Shown: one piece after another, positions 13,265 through 25,373 of the stretch
Numbering within the stretch: the stretch's first letter is position 1
How the letters are laid out: every line of letters begins with the position of its first letter
Source of the DNA: Argopecten irradians
Taxonomy: Eukaryota; Mollusca; Bivalvia; Pectinida; Pectinidae
NCBI RefSeq assembly: GCF_041381155.1
Contig: NC_091144.1
Location: forward strand, 12,533,544-12,597,543
Length of the DNA: 64,000 nt
Direction: 5' to 3'
Notes under the pieces: generated by a model
The model's database searches: none
Seen by the model: the letters and a program-made list of their open reading frames with translations, nothing else
Told to the model about the DNA's origin: nothing
Made by a program: the position numbers and the translations under genes

Positions 13265-14175
13265 ACAGGACAGTGGCGTAGGAAGATGAAATGTAATGGG
13301 GGGCAAAGGTCCTTAATATTTTGTAAAAAAAACACCTATAGATAGTGGCGTCGCTAACAGGAAATTAATGATTACACAAATAAGCGGGTATCTCCCGGGA
13401 AAAATATTACAAGTTAGAAAGACTGAGAAGAGTTTTACTATGTATTTTGATGATTTTGCGAGCGCCGAAGGCTCTTTGACACAAAATTTAGTTGTTAGGG
13501 GGTCCGGGATTCTACCCCGGGAAAAAATTTTATGATGCAAATGGCTAAGATAAGTTTTATGATGTATTTTGAGGAATTTGTGAGTGCTGAAGGCACGAGA
13601 TTTTGTTGTTTGTGGGTCCAGGGGTCTCCCCCCACCCCCCGACCCCCCCAGAAAATTATTTCAATTTAGAATGGCTGAGATAAGTTTCACAATGTTTTTT
13701 GATGACTTAAATTAAAGCGTTCTAAAGTCGGTAATTTTTTTATTTAAAGTTACCTGCATTTATAAATGCTAATTGTGAAAGTCGTCATATCATTATGCAA
13801 CACTGCTCCAGATGCACACCATCGGCCCGGTACATTGTTTTGTAACTAAAAATAATAATGAATAAATTGTCTTGATAAGACATATAAACAAATTAATCTT
13901 TATAATTAAGAGACATTTTTTGAAATAATACAATCTCTAGATGGGCATTTTTAGTCTAGTTTGTGTGTATTGAATTTTCATTATTAAAGGTTTGAACATT
14001 ACGTGCTTGGGAACGTTTTAGGAAACATTCCGCGCAGCGAAAAAATTTCTATAATGAAGTACGAAAAATGTGTAGGACCATTTTTTTTTCAAATGTGCAT
14101 TTTAGAACATTTCACTCGGCGAAAATGAGGGGGGCTAAAAGACAAGTTTGCCCCCCCCCCTCCCCCCCCCATTCC
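13265..14175. repeat. Dispersed repeat with CCGGG palindromes and C-rich end
   Basis: Starts near ACAGTGGCGTAGGAAGATGA and ends in a C-rich tract at 14151-14170. Internal modules of about 125 bp repeat TTTTGATGA...GAGCGCCGAAGGC...GGGTCCGGG. The end sequences GGGGGGCAAAG and CAAGTTTGCCCCCCC are roughly inverted. This pattern fits a non-autonomous interspersed element rather than a gene; the minus open frame at 13313-13540 is a by-product. Confidence 0.5.
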
Positions 14176-14581
14176 CTTAATTTAGTTATTCTATTTTTGG
14201 AATTTAATGTGGTGTATTAAAATCATGTGATCCACGATCAATCATACCTGAATGAAAATAAGAAACAAATGGCAATGCCTGTACAATTTTGATTTAAAAC
14301 TTTGTCAATGACAAAGTCATTGTTTATCATTGAATTTTTCAAGGAAAATTGTTGACAAAAAGCATTTTCAGCATTTTCAGCTAACAACTACACCAACAAA
14401 TATTTTTAGTGCTTTTTATTTGTTTGTCAATAACCCTCTTTCAAAAAAGTCATAAGAAAAGTAACTATTTATAATTGACATTGACCATTGCAGTAAAATA
14501 GAGAATATGGGGATATACATATTCCCAGAGAAAGTAAGTGAACATTAAAAGAAAAGGGATCTTTACCAATCATTTGTTTAT

Positions 14582-14815
14582 TTAAAGATGCTAACGGAGC
14601 ATGATGATACTTATCATTTGAACAATAACTTTAATATGTTTAATCGTGTATATATGTGTCTAAAACACAAAAGTACATAATTATGTATATAAAATTTTTT
14701 TCATTCTTTGTGCATGCATGCATAATCAGTACTTCATTCTGTATACAACATAGTTCCATCAAATTTTTTAGGGACTAAATTGTTATTTTTAATATTTTTT
14801 ATCTTAAAGTTACAT
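14582..14815. mobile_element. TTAA-type MITE, copy 4, truncated
   Basis: Starts TTAAAGATGCT and shares with the 30918 copy the order of segments ATCATTTGAACAATAA, TTTAATCGTGTATA, TGCATGCAT and AATCAGTACTTC. The far end with GGAGCATCT is missing or degraded, so the copy is truncated. Confidence 0.6.
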
Positions 14816-14817
14816 GT

Positions 14818-14960
14818 TTACAAAAAGACACTATGTGATTTGAGTAATGTTTATATACCAGTACATATTTACAATAGGACACTCTATGTGATATAAGTAA
14901 TGTTTATATACCGGTACATCGATATTTACAATAGGACACTTTATGTGATATATAAGATGA
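14818..14960. repeat. Short tandem repeat, ~55-bp unit, 2-3 copies
   Basis: Copies contain TTTACAATAGGACACT followed by TATGTGATAT and AATGTTTATATACC. Confidence 0.75.
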
Positions 14961-15770
14961 TGATGACGATGATATACATTATGTTATAGTAAACTGTTTA
15001 CAGATGTTTGTGTTACGTTGAAAAATTCATTGAATCAAAAAAAAAAAAAAATGTGCAGAATGACAGTGGTCCGAATCTGTCATCCGTGAGAAATCGGGCT
15101 TGTTGTTAGACATTTCGGACACAGGTTTCCGGGCAATAGACCGGTTTTTCCTGGGCGTGCAAGTGGATTTCGATGATCGGATATATTCTGTTGTGGTAAA
15201 GTTAATAGAAAATTAGACAACATCATTAAAAAGTAAATTTTTAAGTACAAAATGTCTTGTTGTTGATATCTGACCTATACATATGAACTACATTAGAATA
15301 TATTGCCCACGTATAAATAAAACCAGTTTAATATAGTTACAGGATGGGTGATGACACCCAATACGAGCACATGCCTAATAGTTACATGGAGATGAAGCAT
15401 CATAGATGTACTAATGATGTATATGTAAAAATGATTTATTTTTTTTTTACATAAATGCCAATAACTTTTTGGGAACAAAAAATATACTTTTTTTAGACAT
15501 ATTTTTTGTTTGTTTTTTAATTGAGACCACCCTGTGTCTTGAAATCAAATTAGGTGGCATTGCATTTAAATTCCTTCTTTAATTTTCTAATTCCAAAGCA
15601 TTAAAAATGTATAGTACATATGATATCCATCTCCAATGTATTTTATAAGTATTATAAGTTTTAGGAAATACTTTCACTTCTTTGTGTATATAATTTATAC
15701 ATTCCAGCATGTAAGTTGCTATATCTAGTTGAAAATCTACATGGCCGTATCAAACATTTCACTGACGTGA
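14961..15770. other. Noncoding stretch
   Basis: No gene seen. Contains an A-run at 15039-15051 and a GC-richer patch at 15070-15170 that I could not classify. Confidence 0.4.
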
Positions 15771-15773
15771 ATA

Positions 15774-16235
15774 TGACATCAGTGATAGTAACCCCTGGAG
15801 TATCGAGGACAATGTGTCTGATGTTAACCGACCAGTTATTTAAGTTGATTCTTTGCCATCTAATGAGCCCTGGAATGTTTTCCTGCAAATGCCGAAATAG
15901 CCAGGTTTTGGTGCATTTATACACTGTTTTCTGTCACAACTGACATTGATTTCTGCAATGATTTTGAGTTATGATTGTTGTGATAGGTATGGACAATCAT
16001 TTAAAGGAGTAAATTGCTGGATTATGAGAATTTCAAGAGGCCAATTGGGCCAACATTACCAGGTTAAGGTTTTGGTGCAAGTGTAATACTGTTGTAAATC
16101 CATCACAACTGACATTGATTTCTACTATGTATATTTGTGATGGATATGGACAATCACTTACAAGGTGAATTTTGAGAATTGCAAGTTGTCATCCTCTATA
16201 CTCCAGGGGTTACCATTACTGTCATTATATCCACT
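15774..16235. repeat. Foldback repeat with CCCCTGGAGTA ends
   Basis: TAGTAACCCCTGGAGTAT at 15788 is matched in inverted form by ATACTCCAGGGGTTACC at 16199. Two direct modules inside repeat CAACTGACATTGATTTCT. Related copies of the end motif occur at 17876 and 18142. No coding capacity; a non-autonomous element is likely. Confidence 0.55.
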
Positions 16236-16269
16236 CCTGACTATCTCATTAAGTAAAACTGAAGACAGT

Positions 16270-16605
16270 TACAGAGAAACAAAATCTAATTTAAATTAGA
16301 CTTGTAATTCCGATCCACTAAGATGCTCTACTATTCGCTCCAATACAAGTATTATTTGGAGCGTATCATATTATATTTGTTTTGGAGAGTGTTGTATTAT
16401 ACTTGTTTTGGAGCGTATCGTATCAATTTGTATTGGAGTCTCGTATTATACTTGTTTTGGAGCGTATCGTATTATATTTGTATCGGAGCGTAATGTAGAG
16501 CATTGTAATTACAAATCTAATTTTGATTAGATTGGGAGCGTAATGTGGAGCATTATAGAAGAGTGGAATTATAAATCTAATTTTGATTAGAACGAGTGAT
16601 AAAAC
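16270..16605. repeat. Tandem/foldback repeat with TTTTGGAGCGTATCGTATT
   Basis: Several copies of a 35-40 bp unit carry GGAGCGTATCGTATTATA and CTTGTTTTGGAGCG. They are flanked by AAATCTAATTTTGATTAGA segments in direct and inverted forms. The related motif TGTAATTCCGCTCCACTA...GCTCCAATACAAG recurs at 35692-35735. Confidence 0.6.
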
Positions 16606-17035
16606 AGATTCCAGAGGGATCTTGGCGCCCACCAAAGATTGATCTACATGTATGTCTGACAATTGAAAGAATTTTTTTCTCTGCTTTTCCAACCTCAACT
16701 ATCAAAATCCAACATGGCCGCCTGTTAACCATCTTTCTGACTGATCTTTCCCAATATGCAATGCACAACTAGGGCCCAAGGGGAACCTACATATGGAATT
16801 TGTGAAAGATCTCTGCAGTACTTTCTGAACAAATTTCAACTATCTAAATTCAAGATGGGAGCTGGTTGGCCATCTTGTTGACCGATCGGTCCCCGAAATG
16901 CGATCCCCTAGGGTCCTAGTTGTGCATATCCCATTTTTGACTTCAGATAACTTTCTTCTTGCCATCTTGCAATTCGACTCGTACAATATGAAGATCACAG
17001 CATATGCGGTATGGTTCATAAACATAGTGCACTTT
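16606..17035. repeat. Dispersed repeat, relative of 41784-42566
   Basis: Begins GGATCTTGGCGCCCACCAAAG and contains repeated modules with AACATGGCCGCC, GACTGATC and CACAACTAGGGCCC. The same modules occur in reverse orientation at 41784-42566, which identifies a repeat family with at least two copies in the window. Confidence 0.65.
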
Positions 17036-17280
17036 TGAAAACTCTATGCTCCAGTAACAAACCTGGTTCTACAACAACTTGAGTCATGCTAACTTGGCAT
17101 TCTGTTATGATATTCTAGTAGAACTGAGACAAACAGCAGTAGTTCATGGCAAACACTACAGAAAGCTAGACTTATAGGGGTCAGGGAGTGTGAGAATAAG
17201 GATATCTGGGGATGGGACTTCTGTCTATATTTAGTTGTGACATCCTTTACAATCTTACACATTCACGTCTTTATAACACA

Positions 17281-17469
17281 TGTAAACCAACTTCGCATTT
17301 TCATGTCCAATAACTTTTACACCACAATTTTAATTCGCGATTTTAACTCGAGGTTCTACAGTATATGTATGTGTGGTCGTAACAATTTAGCTGCGATAAA
17401 TTTCGTGGTTTGTCACTCTCTGCAGAAATACTCGAAATCTAATCACACACAAAAATAAGTTGGTTTACA
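17281..17469. mobile_element. Short MITE with GTAAACCAACTT terminal inverted repeats
   Basis: A 189-bp segment bounded by TGTAAACCAACTT and its inverse AAGTTGGTTTACA. The interior has short matching arms (TTTTAATTCGCG versus GCTGCGATAAATTT). No coding capacity. Confidence 0.65.
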
Positions 17470-17864
17470 GTACATTTGTATACTAATCAAAACTATTGAC
17501 TACAATAAAAACTCCAAACAAAGATAGCAACAATACCATATTTAATGTAATGAATACACAAGCAATAGAACCAGTGTCACAGATCAAATCTCAAAGGCAC
17601 TTCATGCATATACATAGTACCCATTAAAACTGTAGCGCACATTGATAAATACCTTAGCGTACAATGGACAGGTTACGTAGTACAATAAATAAAAGTTGTA
17701 TAATATCTTAAACATTGCACAAGTATAACATTATAACTTTATGGTCACTTTAAGGCAACTAACACAGGGAAATCATATTGGGAAATAGTGAATAATAACT
17801 GAATCACCCAACTTTATAAAAAAAGTAATTCAGTAATGGCTGCATTCAGAAAACACTCCCATCC

Positions 17865-18170
17865 TATGTAAATACTCCAGGGGTTACTATCACTGCCATT
17901 ATATCCACCTCTGTATGTCATAGTAAACTTTTTATTAGAAGAACAAAAACTGACCAATCACACATACAGGCTTATTTTGAAAAGGGCGATGCCCATCTCT
18001 AAAGCCAATACTGTGTATCATTTTTTGATCAATCCATTTGCTTTGATGTACATCAAGGACCAAACTACTCTGTTTCACAGTATACAGAAGTTGAAGCATA
18101 CAGCCTTCTGTTTTCAGGGGTGAATAAAGATATTGATGGCAACCTCTGGAGTATTGAGGATGACACACTC
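17865..18170. repeat. Second foldback pair of the CTCCAGGGGTTA motif
   Basis: ATACTCCAGGGGTTACTATC at 17874 and GGCAACCTCTGGAGTATTGA at 18139 face each other. They resemble the pair at 15788 and 16199 but in the opposite relative order. Confidence 0.5.
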
Positions 18171-21100
18171 TGCAGAGAAGCTATAATCTTTAAAAGAACA
18201 TTTTCTTTCAGTTATACAGGATTTATGACTTAACACTAGTTTGCTAAACGATCAAAGCTTAATAAATGATGTTAACCATTGAATACAATTACATGTACAT
18301 CTAAAAAGTTGTCGACATCCAAGGTCAAGTATTAATTGTCATTAAAATTTCATATATAAATCAACTGTTTTTAAGAAACAATATTTACTACAAATTACCT
18401 TTACATCAGTATATTTTCCCTGTATCTTTATTCTGCAGACATACGATACTTATTTTAGTGCAATCAAATTTTCTCACAAAAACAATCTTAAAACAGATTG
18501 ACACACTGATGCGTAATCACCAAACAATTAGGTCCATCAAATTTTAGCCAAACAATGCTTACGCGAAAAGCATTAAAATAAGATTGCCACTTTAATATGT
18601 CCCCTAACTAGGTCCAATACGGTATGTTTACAGCATCCGTAACGTCTAGGATTTCAATCCCGCTAACTAAACGTAGCTGTATACCATTACCTAGTCTGTT
18701 ATAAAATATCAGATATGAAATTCTGGAATATATATGTATATATGAAAGGTATGTCAAAACAAGTTAACAAAAACCAAAAGTAAATGGAATGCAAAAATTA
18801 ACTTATAACAATATCTAGAGTTGATATACAATATAATTTGAAAATCCATAAAATGCTGGCCATTGACAAATGTTCATACTTTTTCATACTTACAAAGAGG
18901 AGATATACATGTATTATAAAATTATTGTACATAGTAATATTTGGAAATAAATTAAATAGTAAAATAACTAGAAGTGGATGTGTCACCTGCAACTTAGCTA
19001 TTACAATGAGGTTTTTTTCTATTATGTAAGGAAAAGGCCTACATGAAGTTTGACTTTTCTAGGGAATTTGTGTAAGTAACAGAAACAGGAACTTTGACCT
19101 TTAGATAAGAAAAGCTATCTAAAGCAAGCAATATTAATGTGAAATTAGGTCAGTGTAAAGTTAGTTTGACCTGTGTTAGGGCAATCAAGTTCTAGGGGGG
19201 ACCTTTGTCGGCCTAGAGTTACTGTACCTACATAAACGTTGCCTAGTTTTGCAGGCAAAACAAAAAGCCATACAGCTATGAAAATGTTTCCTGGATATCT
19301 AAAGACAATGTAAAATCCACATAAATTTTCTAAATTCATACATAATGCAACATTTACATCTTTACAAAAACAATAACACACACCACCCAACACCTTTAAT
19401 CCCACAAAGTTTTCATATAATCAAGAAAACAATGAAACATCATATCATGAAAAGGACGGCTTTCTGAAGCATATTCGAGACACCACATTATACAGATATA
19501 GAGACTTTACGCTATACAATAAATTAACAACTGTATCCCAGTTATCTTAGTCATTGATAACACATAGTATATATACACTTAACACTGCCACAAAACAATC
19601 GGAAAATCTCATCCATAACGTTAACAGAATAGAAATAAAACCACCTTCATTTACTTGTACATGTGATCCAAATCCATTTGAAGGGCAACATGGTATTTCT
19701 GTTGTTTATTTCCTTCTTAAAAATAAAACAAGCAATATTTCATGTTAGCTATATTATAAAGTATTAAATAAGATTGTTATTAAAGATTATAACATTTTAC
19801 AGCATGACAACAAAATTAACATTTAGTAATAATTCATGATTTGTAATCAAAATAGTCCTCTTCTTTCATTTTCTATTCTATACATGATTTTCTGTAAAAT
19901 AAATTAAACTAATAAAATGTTTAAAAAATACTTTTAAATTCTAGGTTTTCTTTATCAACTTTTATTACTTGAACATTTTAATTCCATTTATGAATATATA
20001 AATGATATCAAAAGCATTCAAAAAAAGAAGTAAAAAGGACCTTTTTAAATCATCTGTAGGCAGCTTAGTGAATTTCAGGAATAAGATATCTTTCAGAAAA
20101 ATAAGACAAATATTCATGCATAATACCATTTCTTCATGCACAATGTTTTCTCAATATAAATGTATCATTTTCAATTGTCGATAAATTAAACAGAATAAAT
20201 GACACATAGAAACATACTATGAATAGGCACACCAGACTAGACATACAGGATCATAGTAAATATGATAATAGGACAATAGACATATTGCACTTCATTACAA
20301 AATAGTGGTATGTATATTACTGAGTGTCAATATAAAGTAAATATTCTATAGAACCCATTACAGTGGATTGAAAGGCCCAATACCAAATCTTTAAGTGAGA
20401 ATCTATCCTCCAACAATAGTGTTGATCAGATATGTTCATGTATTAACTGATATCAGTGATATTTAGTATCATACAGACATACTGGTATAACAGTGTCGCC
20501 TCGCTTCAGTATTCTGAAGGACCCCCATCAATTATTGCATATCAATTTTGATTTGTTTCTCACAAGATTCTGAATAATTACCATCCGTCTTGACCTTTAT
20601 TTAGTTTCTGCATGATAAACAACTGGTGATTTTTTTAAAAATCATGAATATGTTTGAGAAGATACATATGTATGTATATTGGGCCTTTAAAGACCATTTA
20701 ACTAACTTTAAAGTTAAAACAAAAATTCTTGATTTAAATCATCAGTAGTAATCAGCAACGTACAGTACTAATTTTTTAAACTGTCATTTGAAGAATAAGA
20801 TAATTGAATTAATTGATTGATGTGTATTATCAATGAACGTTCTAAATGGTTGAGTTAGTCCAAGATTACAAAACACATGGCTTCAGTAGAAAACACAATA
20901 AATAACACTAAATCTAAAGTATAAAAATATTTGCTCTAGAATTTTCTATTAACCAGGCACAATTTATTTGAATTTCTTGCACTTGCAATTTACGTATTTT
21001 ATGTATTCTTCTTGAAAGAAATATTAACCCAGATCCAGTAAAATACTCTTATATAATAGGTCTTAAAATGATGGCATGATTTCATTTGGCCAGTAAATGA

Positions 21101-21351
21101 TGACATTTGATAAGTATCCTCATTTCGTATTTACTTACGATTCAATTTTGCTTGTTACGAGCTTTTACATTGAATTAAAAATTTACTTTATTAGCCCATT
21201 AAGGATAAAATGGTGTCGCCGTTTGTAACGTTGCTTCTGATTGGCTGAGATGACGGCGTAATGATTTCATAGACAAAAAAGTCCAAAAATGAATTATGAA
21301 TATTGAAGAGATTCTCTTTAGTAAATTGAATTATAAGGATTAATTTGAATA
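18171..21351. other. AT-rich noncoding DNA downstream of the LCOR/Mblk-1 gene
   Basis: No exon or RNA gene recognised. Part could be distal 3' UTR of the minus-strand gene ending at 23876, but the sequence alone cannot settle this. Confidence 0.4.
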
Positions 21352-21474
21352 GATTTTTTTATGTTATGGAGATATAACACAAAAATCTGAGTGTACTCTC
21401 ATCATAAACCGCTTCACAGTATATTTAGAGTACACTCAGATTTTTGTGTTATATCTCCATAACATAAGAAATCT
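21352..21474. repeat. Near-perfect hairpin, ~47-bp arms
   Basis: The arm at 21352-21399 and its inverse at 21427-21474 match almost perfectly (core ATGTTATGGAGATATAACAC) around a loop of about 27 bp. It could be the heart of a young foldback transposon or a structured transcript element. Confidence 0.8.
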
Positions 21475-23875
21475 CTTAAATAATTGTTCTATAATCCTAC
21501 TTTAAGACCTATTGTTAGATTCAGTTTTCCAATAACAACAGCTGTCTAAAATTGGATTAATTTTGACTGAATCATGATCAAAGTAAAAGCTGCAAACACT
21601 GTTACATCCCATGTTAACTGTCAGTATTGATAATAAAAACAAAAACCTATTTACAGGTATTAGCACTAATGTCAACTTGATATTACCATTCAACATAAAA
21701 ATAAATACATTTTGAGATCTTAAAATAATCAATTACAATGTATGTAGCTTTAGCGATAAATGAAAAAAGCATACCCGGTATGTAAGGACTAGAAAGAAGT
21801 ATTGCACAAGGAAATAATACAAATCAAAGATAAAAGTGTTCATTGGAATGTCTGTTTCAACTGATGATACAATTTCAGACCTTATAACAAAAATAAATAA
21901 ATAAAAACCCAACAAATGGAATACAAATAGAATACAATGTATACTAATTTCATAACTTGGATTAATTTACCATATTATAAAGTTTGTATCTGACACACAA
22001 ATATATTAATTGGAATACAGTTGTATAATGTTCTGTTTACCATCTTAAATCCCTTATTTCTATATATAAATACAAAAAAAATATATACAGATTATCAGAG
22101 TCAAGCTTACATACAAAACATCTCTCAGAAAAAAGTCTTACAATGCACATACACATGTCAATATGAAGACAAATATAACAATAGGATAATGTCCTTAAAC
22201 AAAAAAAAAAAAAAAAAAACCAAAGCACGTGTATCCTCTTCCTGATATAGTGCAGTACTAAAACAGTGTTTAATGTAGAAAATAAAATATCAGTAGAGAC
22301 AAATGGTCCACTTACTAAACTGTCGTAAGTACATAATGAGTACATCATAAGCAAAAGTAATTTATCTATCCCTTACAGAAAAATTTCAATTTTTCTCAGG
22401 AGTTATCTCCCCTACACAGTCTAGCAATAAAATCACCTGTACAACAAATGTATAATGTTGAACATAACATATTGCAAATTGACCATTATTGAAGTAAAAA
22501 CTAATCAACAACAATCTAACAATGAGCCACACTTGATTTCTCTCAATGTATATTAAAGATTGACTTTGAGTCAAAATCAGACTGAAATCGACAGTGTGTT
22601 AGTTCAGATGGCATTTATTTTTAAAAATTTGACTTTAATGTTAATATTTAAACAGTAAAACCTGCCTCTGTGATCACTTCTGTATAATAAATCTCTGCTT
22701 TAAAATAAGACAACTTGATTATATAGATCTGTGTCCCTGGGGTGGTCTTTATAGACAGGTTTGGCTGCATTCACTTTTCCCATTATGTATCAATTATCGC
22801 CATTAATCTCCGTAAGACAAACTCCAACTCCTATAAGGAAAGCTCATGTCAGACGTTTTCATATTGAATAGTGTTGCAAATATAATAACAGACACCAGTT
22901 TAACACATTCACAAAAACAATAAAATTAAGAGATTTTACAAACTGAGATATTTTTCATGTTGTAGTTCATAATTAGAGTACATTCTAACTAAAAGTCATC
23001 CATGATTTTTAGACTTAAAACGATAACAATAATTAGAATTCTTACTTAGAACATAAATGTGCTGCTTAAAAATAGAATCATTATAATTTTAATAATAACA
23101 GCTGGCAGATATCTCAGAGAGATATACATACATATCTCTGTATGAATATGAACGATTTAAAATCTTTGAGCATTGATAGGCAAGGAATACATACAGCTTT
23201 ACATAGGATATTACTGGTATTGAACATGTCTTTCCCAGTTGGTCTCTCAGAAGCTGTCTATGAACACCTAAGAGGGGTAGGGGGGATTTACAGCTATACC
23301 ATATCATAAACAAAAATTAACAGAAAAAAGTTTACATCAGTTGGATTTTGTTGCTCCTCATAACAAAACTTAAGGTTTAATCAGTGAACAATTTGTTGAG
23401 TTCACACCAACAGTTAACACTAGCAGGTGTATTAAGCAAATAGGTATTTTAAATTCTTATGAATCCTGTGTTTTTCACATGTTCCATTTGATGGAACTAC
23501 AGCCAAATTATTGCAATCTAACTTAAAAGCAGGTTTTATCATGGTAAAACTGATACAGACAACATAGCTATTCCTACTAAGCTCCTACTTTCTCTGAGAG
23601 GCCAGCTGAAACGATTATATCTACCCTCTCCGAGAGGCGAGGTTAAATTCTATCGAAAGGTAATTACTGTAATAATGACCATATAACACCTGCTTCAATC
23701 TAAGACTAGAACAACACTAAATATGTATGAAACAATGATCAAAATAAATTATCTCTTTAACAAAAATATATATCAATAGATCAAATAATATCTAATTGCT
23801 TACAATGACTATAGAGAGACCAACAAGACGTAATTGTGTGACAACTGGAAAAGACAAGTTCAGAGAGGGAGCTGC
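21475..23875 (-). other. Probable 3' UTR and flank of the LCOR/Mblk-1 gene
   Basis: No coding signal seen. A minus-strand AATAAA (plus-strand TTTATT at 22614-22619) lies about 1.26 kb beyond the stop codon and is one candidate poly(A) signal. Also contains an A-run at 22201-22219. Confidence 0.4.
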
Positions 23876-25373
23876 TTAATTAATGAAGAAGAAGCCATCG
23901 CCGAGAGCTCCAACTCCCCTCTTGCTGTAATTACCATCCTCGGGATAAGAATCGGACTTACTCTGTACTTTGTGTTGGAGCTTACGTAGCAACTCTGAGG
24001 CCGGTGTATTTAAGGCAAAGCCTGATGGGAAACCCATCCCAGGGGAGGCATCCAAGTGAGAGGCACCCACTAAATAGGAAGTGTACCAATTAGGACAACT
24101 TCCGTCAGATTTCTCTGGGGTTTCAAGTTTTTTTGACACTTCCCCCTTGCTGTTACTTCTGCTGCCATTCCCTCTACTATTGGAGCTACTGGTTGCGTCG
24201 GTAGTGGTCTTCTTTGGGCTGGCAGCTGCTGCCGCCGCTTCCTTCTGTTGCTGCTGCTCTTTGATCTTCTTCTGTCGTAAGAGGTGTCGTTCCTTGACCT
24301 TGTATTCCAGTGTAGAGTGAGGCACACCATAATAACTCCCTGCACGATGTACACTCATCTCCCCTCGCTGTACAGCCTTCACAGCTTCCATTAGCAGCTG
24401 GCTGTTGTACTTGCGATACTGGCCTCTTTTAGGACGTGTCTTTTTGGCAGGAGTTCCAGAGGAATCTCCTTTCTTCTTGTCACTGTCTTCTTTTTTTATT
24501 TGCTTGGCAGGAGAGGCACCGTTTGGCTGGAATGATGTTGTGTGATGACTCTTACGTAAAACTAGGTCACTGTGACCCTGTCCAAGGTCACTTACTTGGT
24601 GGGACTTGCATTTTACTTTTTCACTTATTGTTTTCATAATGATTTCTTTCAAAGTATCACCAATAGATGAATTCTCCAACTTGTCAAGTGAACTAGTGAA
24701 GGCATGTTCCTGCTTGATCGGACTTCTAGTCGACTTGTAGGACGGAATAACGATATCATGGAAGGTTGAAGAAGGAGGTTCTGCTCCTTCTTCAGTCCTC
24801 CCAGCTGAAGGCCGCTTCAGACTACCTAACCCTTCAAGTTTGTTTAAATCATGCTTCAAATCTCTAACTCTAGAGGCATTTCTCTCCATTTCTAACCTTT
24901 CCTCAGCTAATTTACGTATTATATCTTTCAAAACTGGAATTTTAAGTTCATGTTCATACATCTCATAGTAGAGTTCCTCTTTTCCGGACAGGTTATGTTT
25001 TTTCCGTATGTTGTCTAATTTTCTTTCAGTATTATCATCGGTCTCACTTTTCTTGACCTCGTTCAAGTCACATGTGGGTAATGGAGGGAGCTGAGGTAAA
25101 GCTAAGGGTAAGATATTACCCTGTATAAGCTCTGACCACTTTATACCCGACTCCTGGCTATCTTCATCATCCATACCTTCCTCCTGTAGTAACGTCAATT
25201 TGTCTGCATCCATTTTGAACATTTTATTTCGGAGGGTTGAGCGAGGGATGCCATACAGAGCTGAAGCACGCCTAGTTCCTAGTTTCCCGTTCTGTATCTC
25301 AGATACGGCCTCTGTTAGTTCATTATCTGTGTAGTTCTTTTTGCAGTTAGGTATATTTTCTTTCTTGTGCTTG
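23876..25373 (-). CDS. LCOR/Mblk-1: LCOR/Mblk-1 terminal coding exon with both HTH domains
   Basis: 1,498 nt from a TTTCCAG acceptor to TAA, encoding residues 164-662. The frame remains open a little upstream of the acceptor into intron sequence, but the splice site and joined frame place the exon start at 25373. Carries both Pipsqueak HTH domains, SUMO-type motifs and the Gln/Ala run. Confidence 0.93.
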
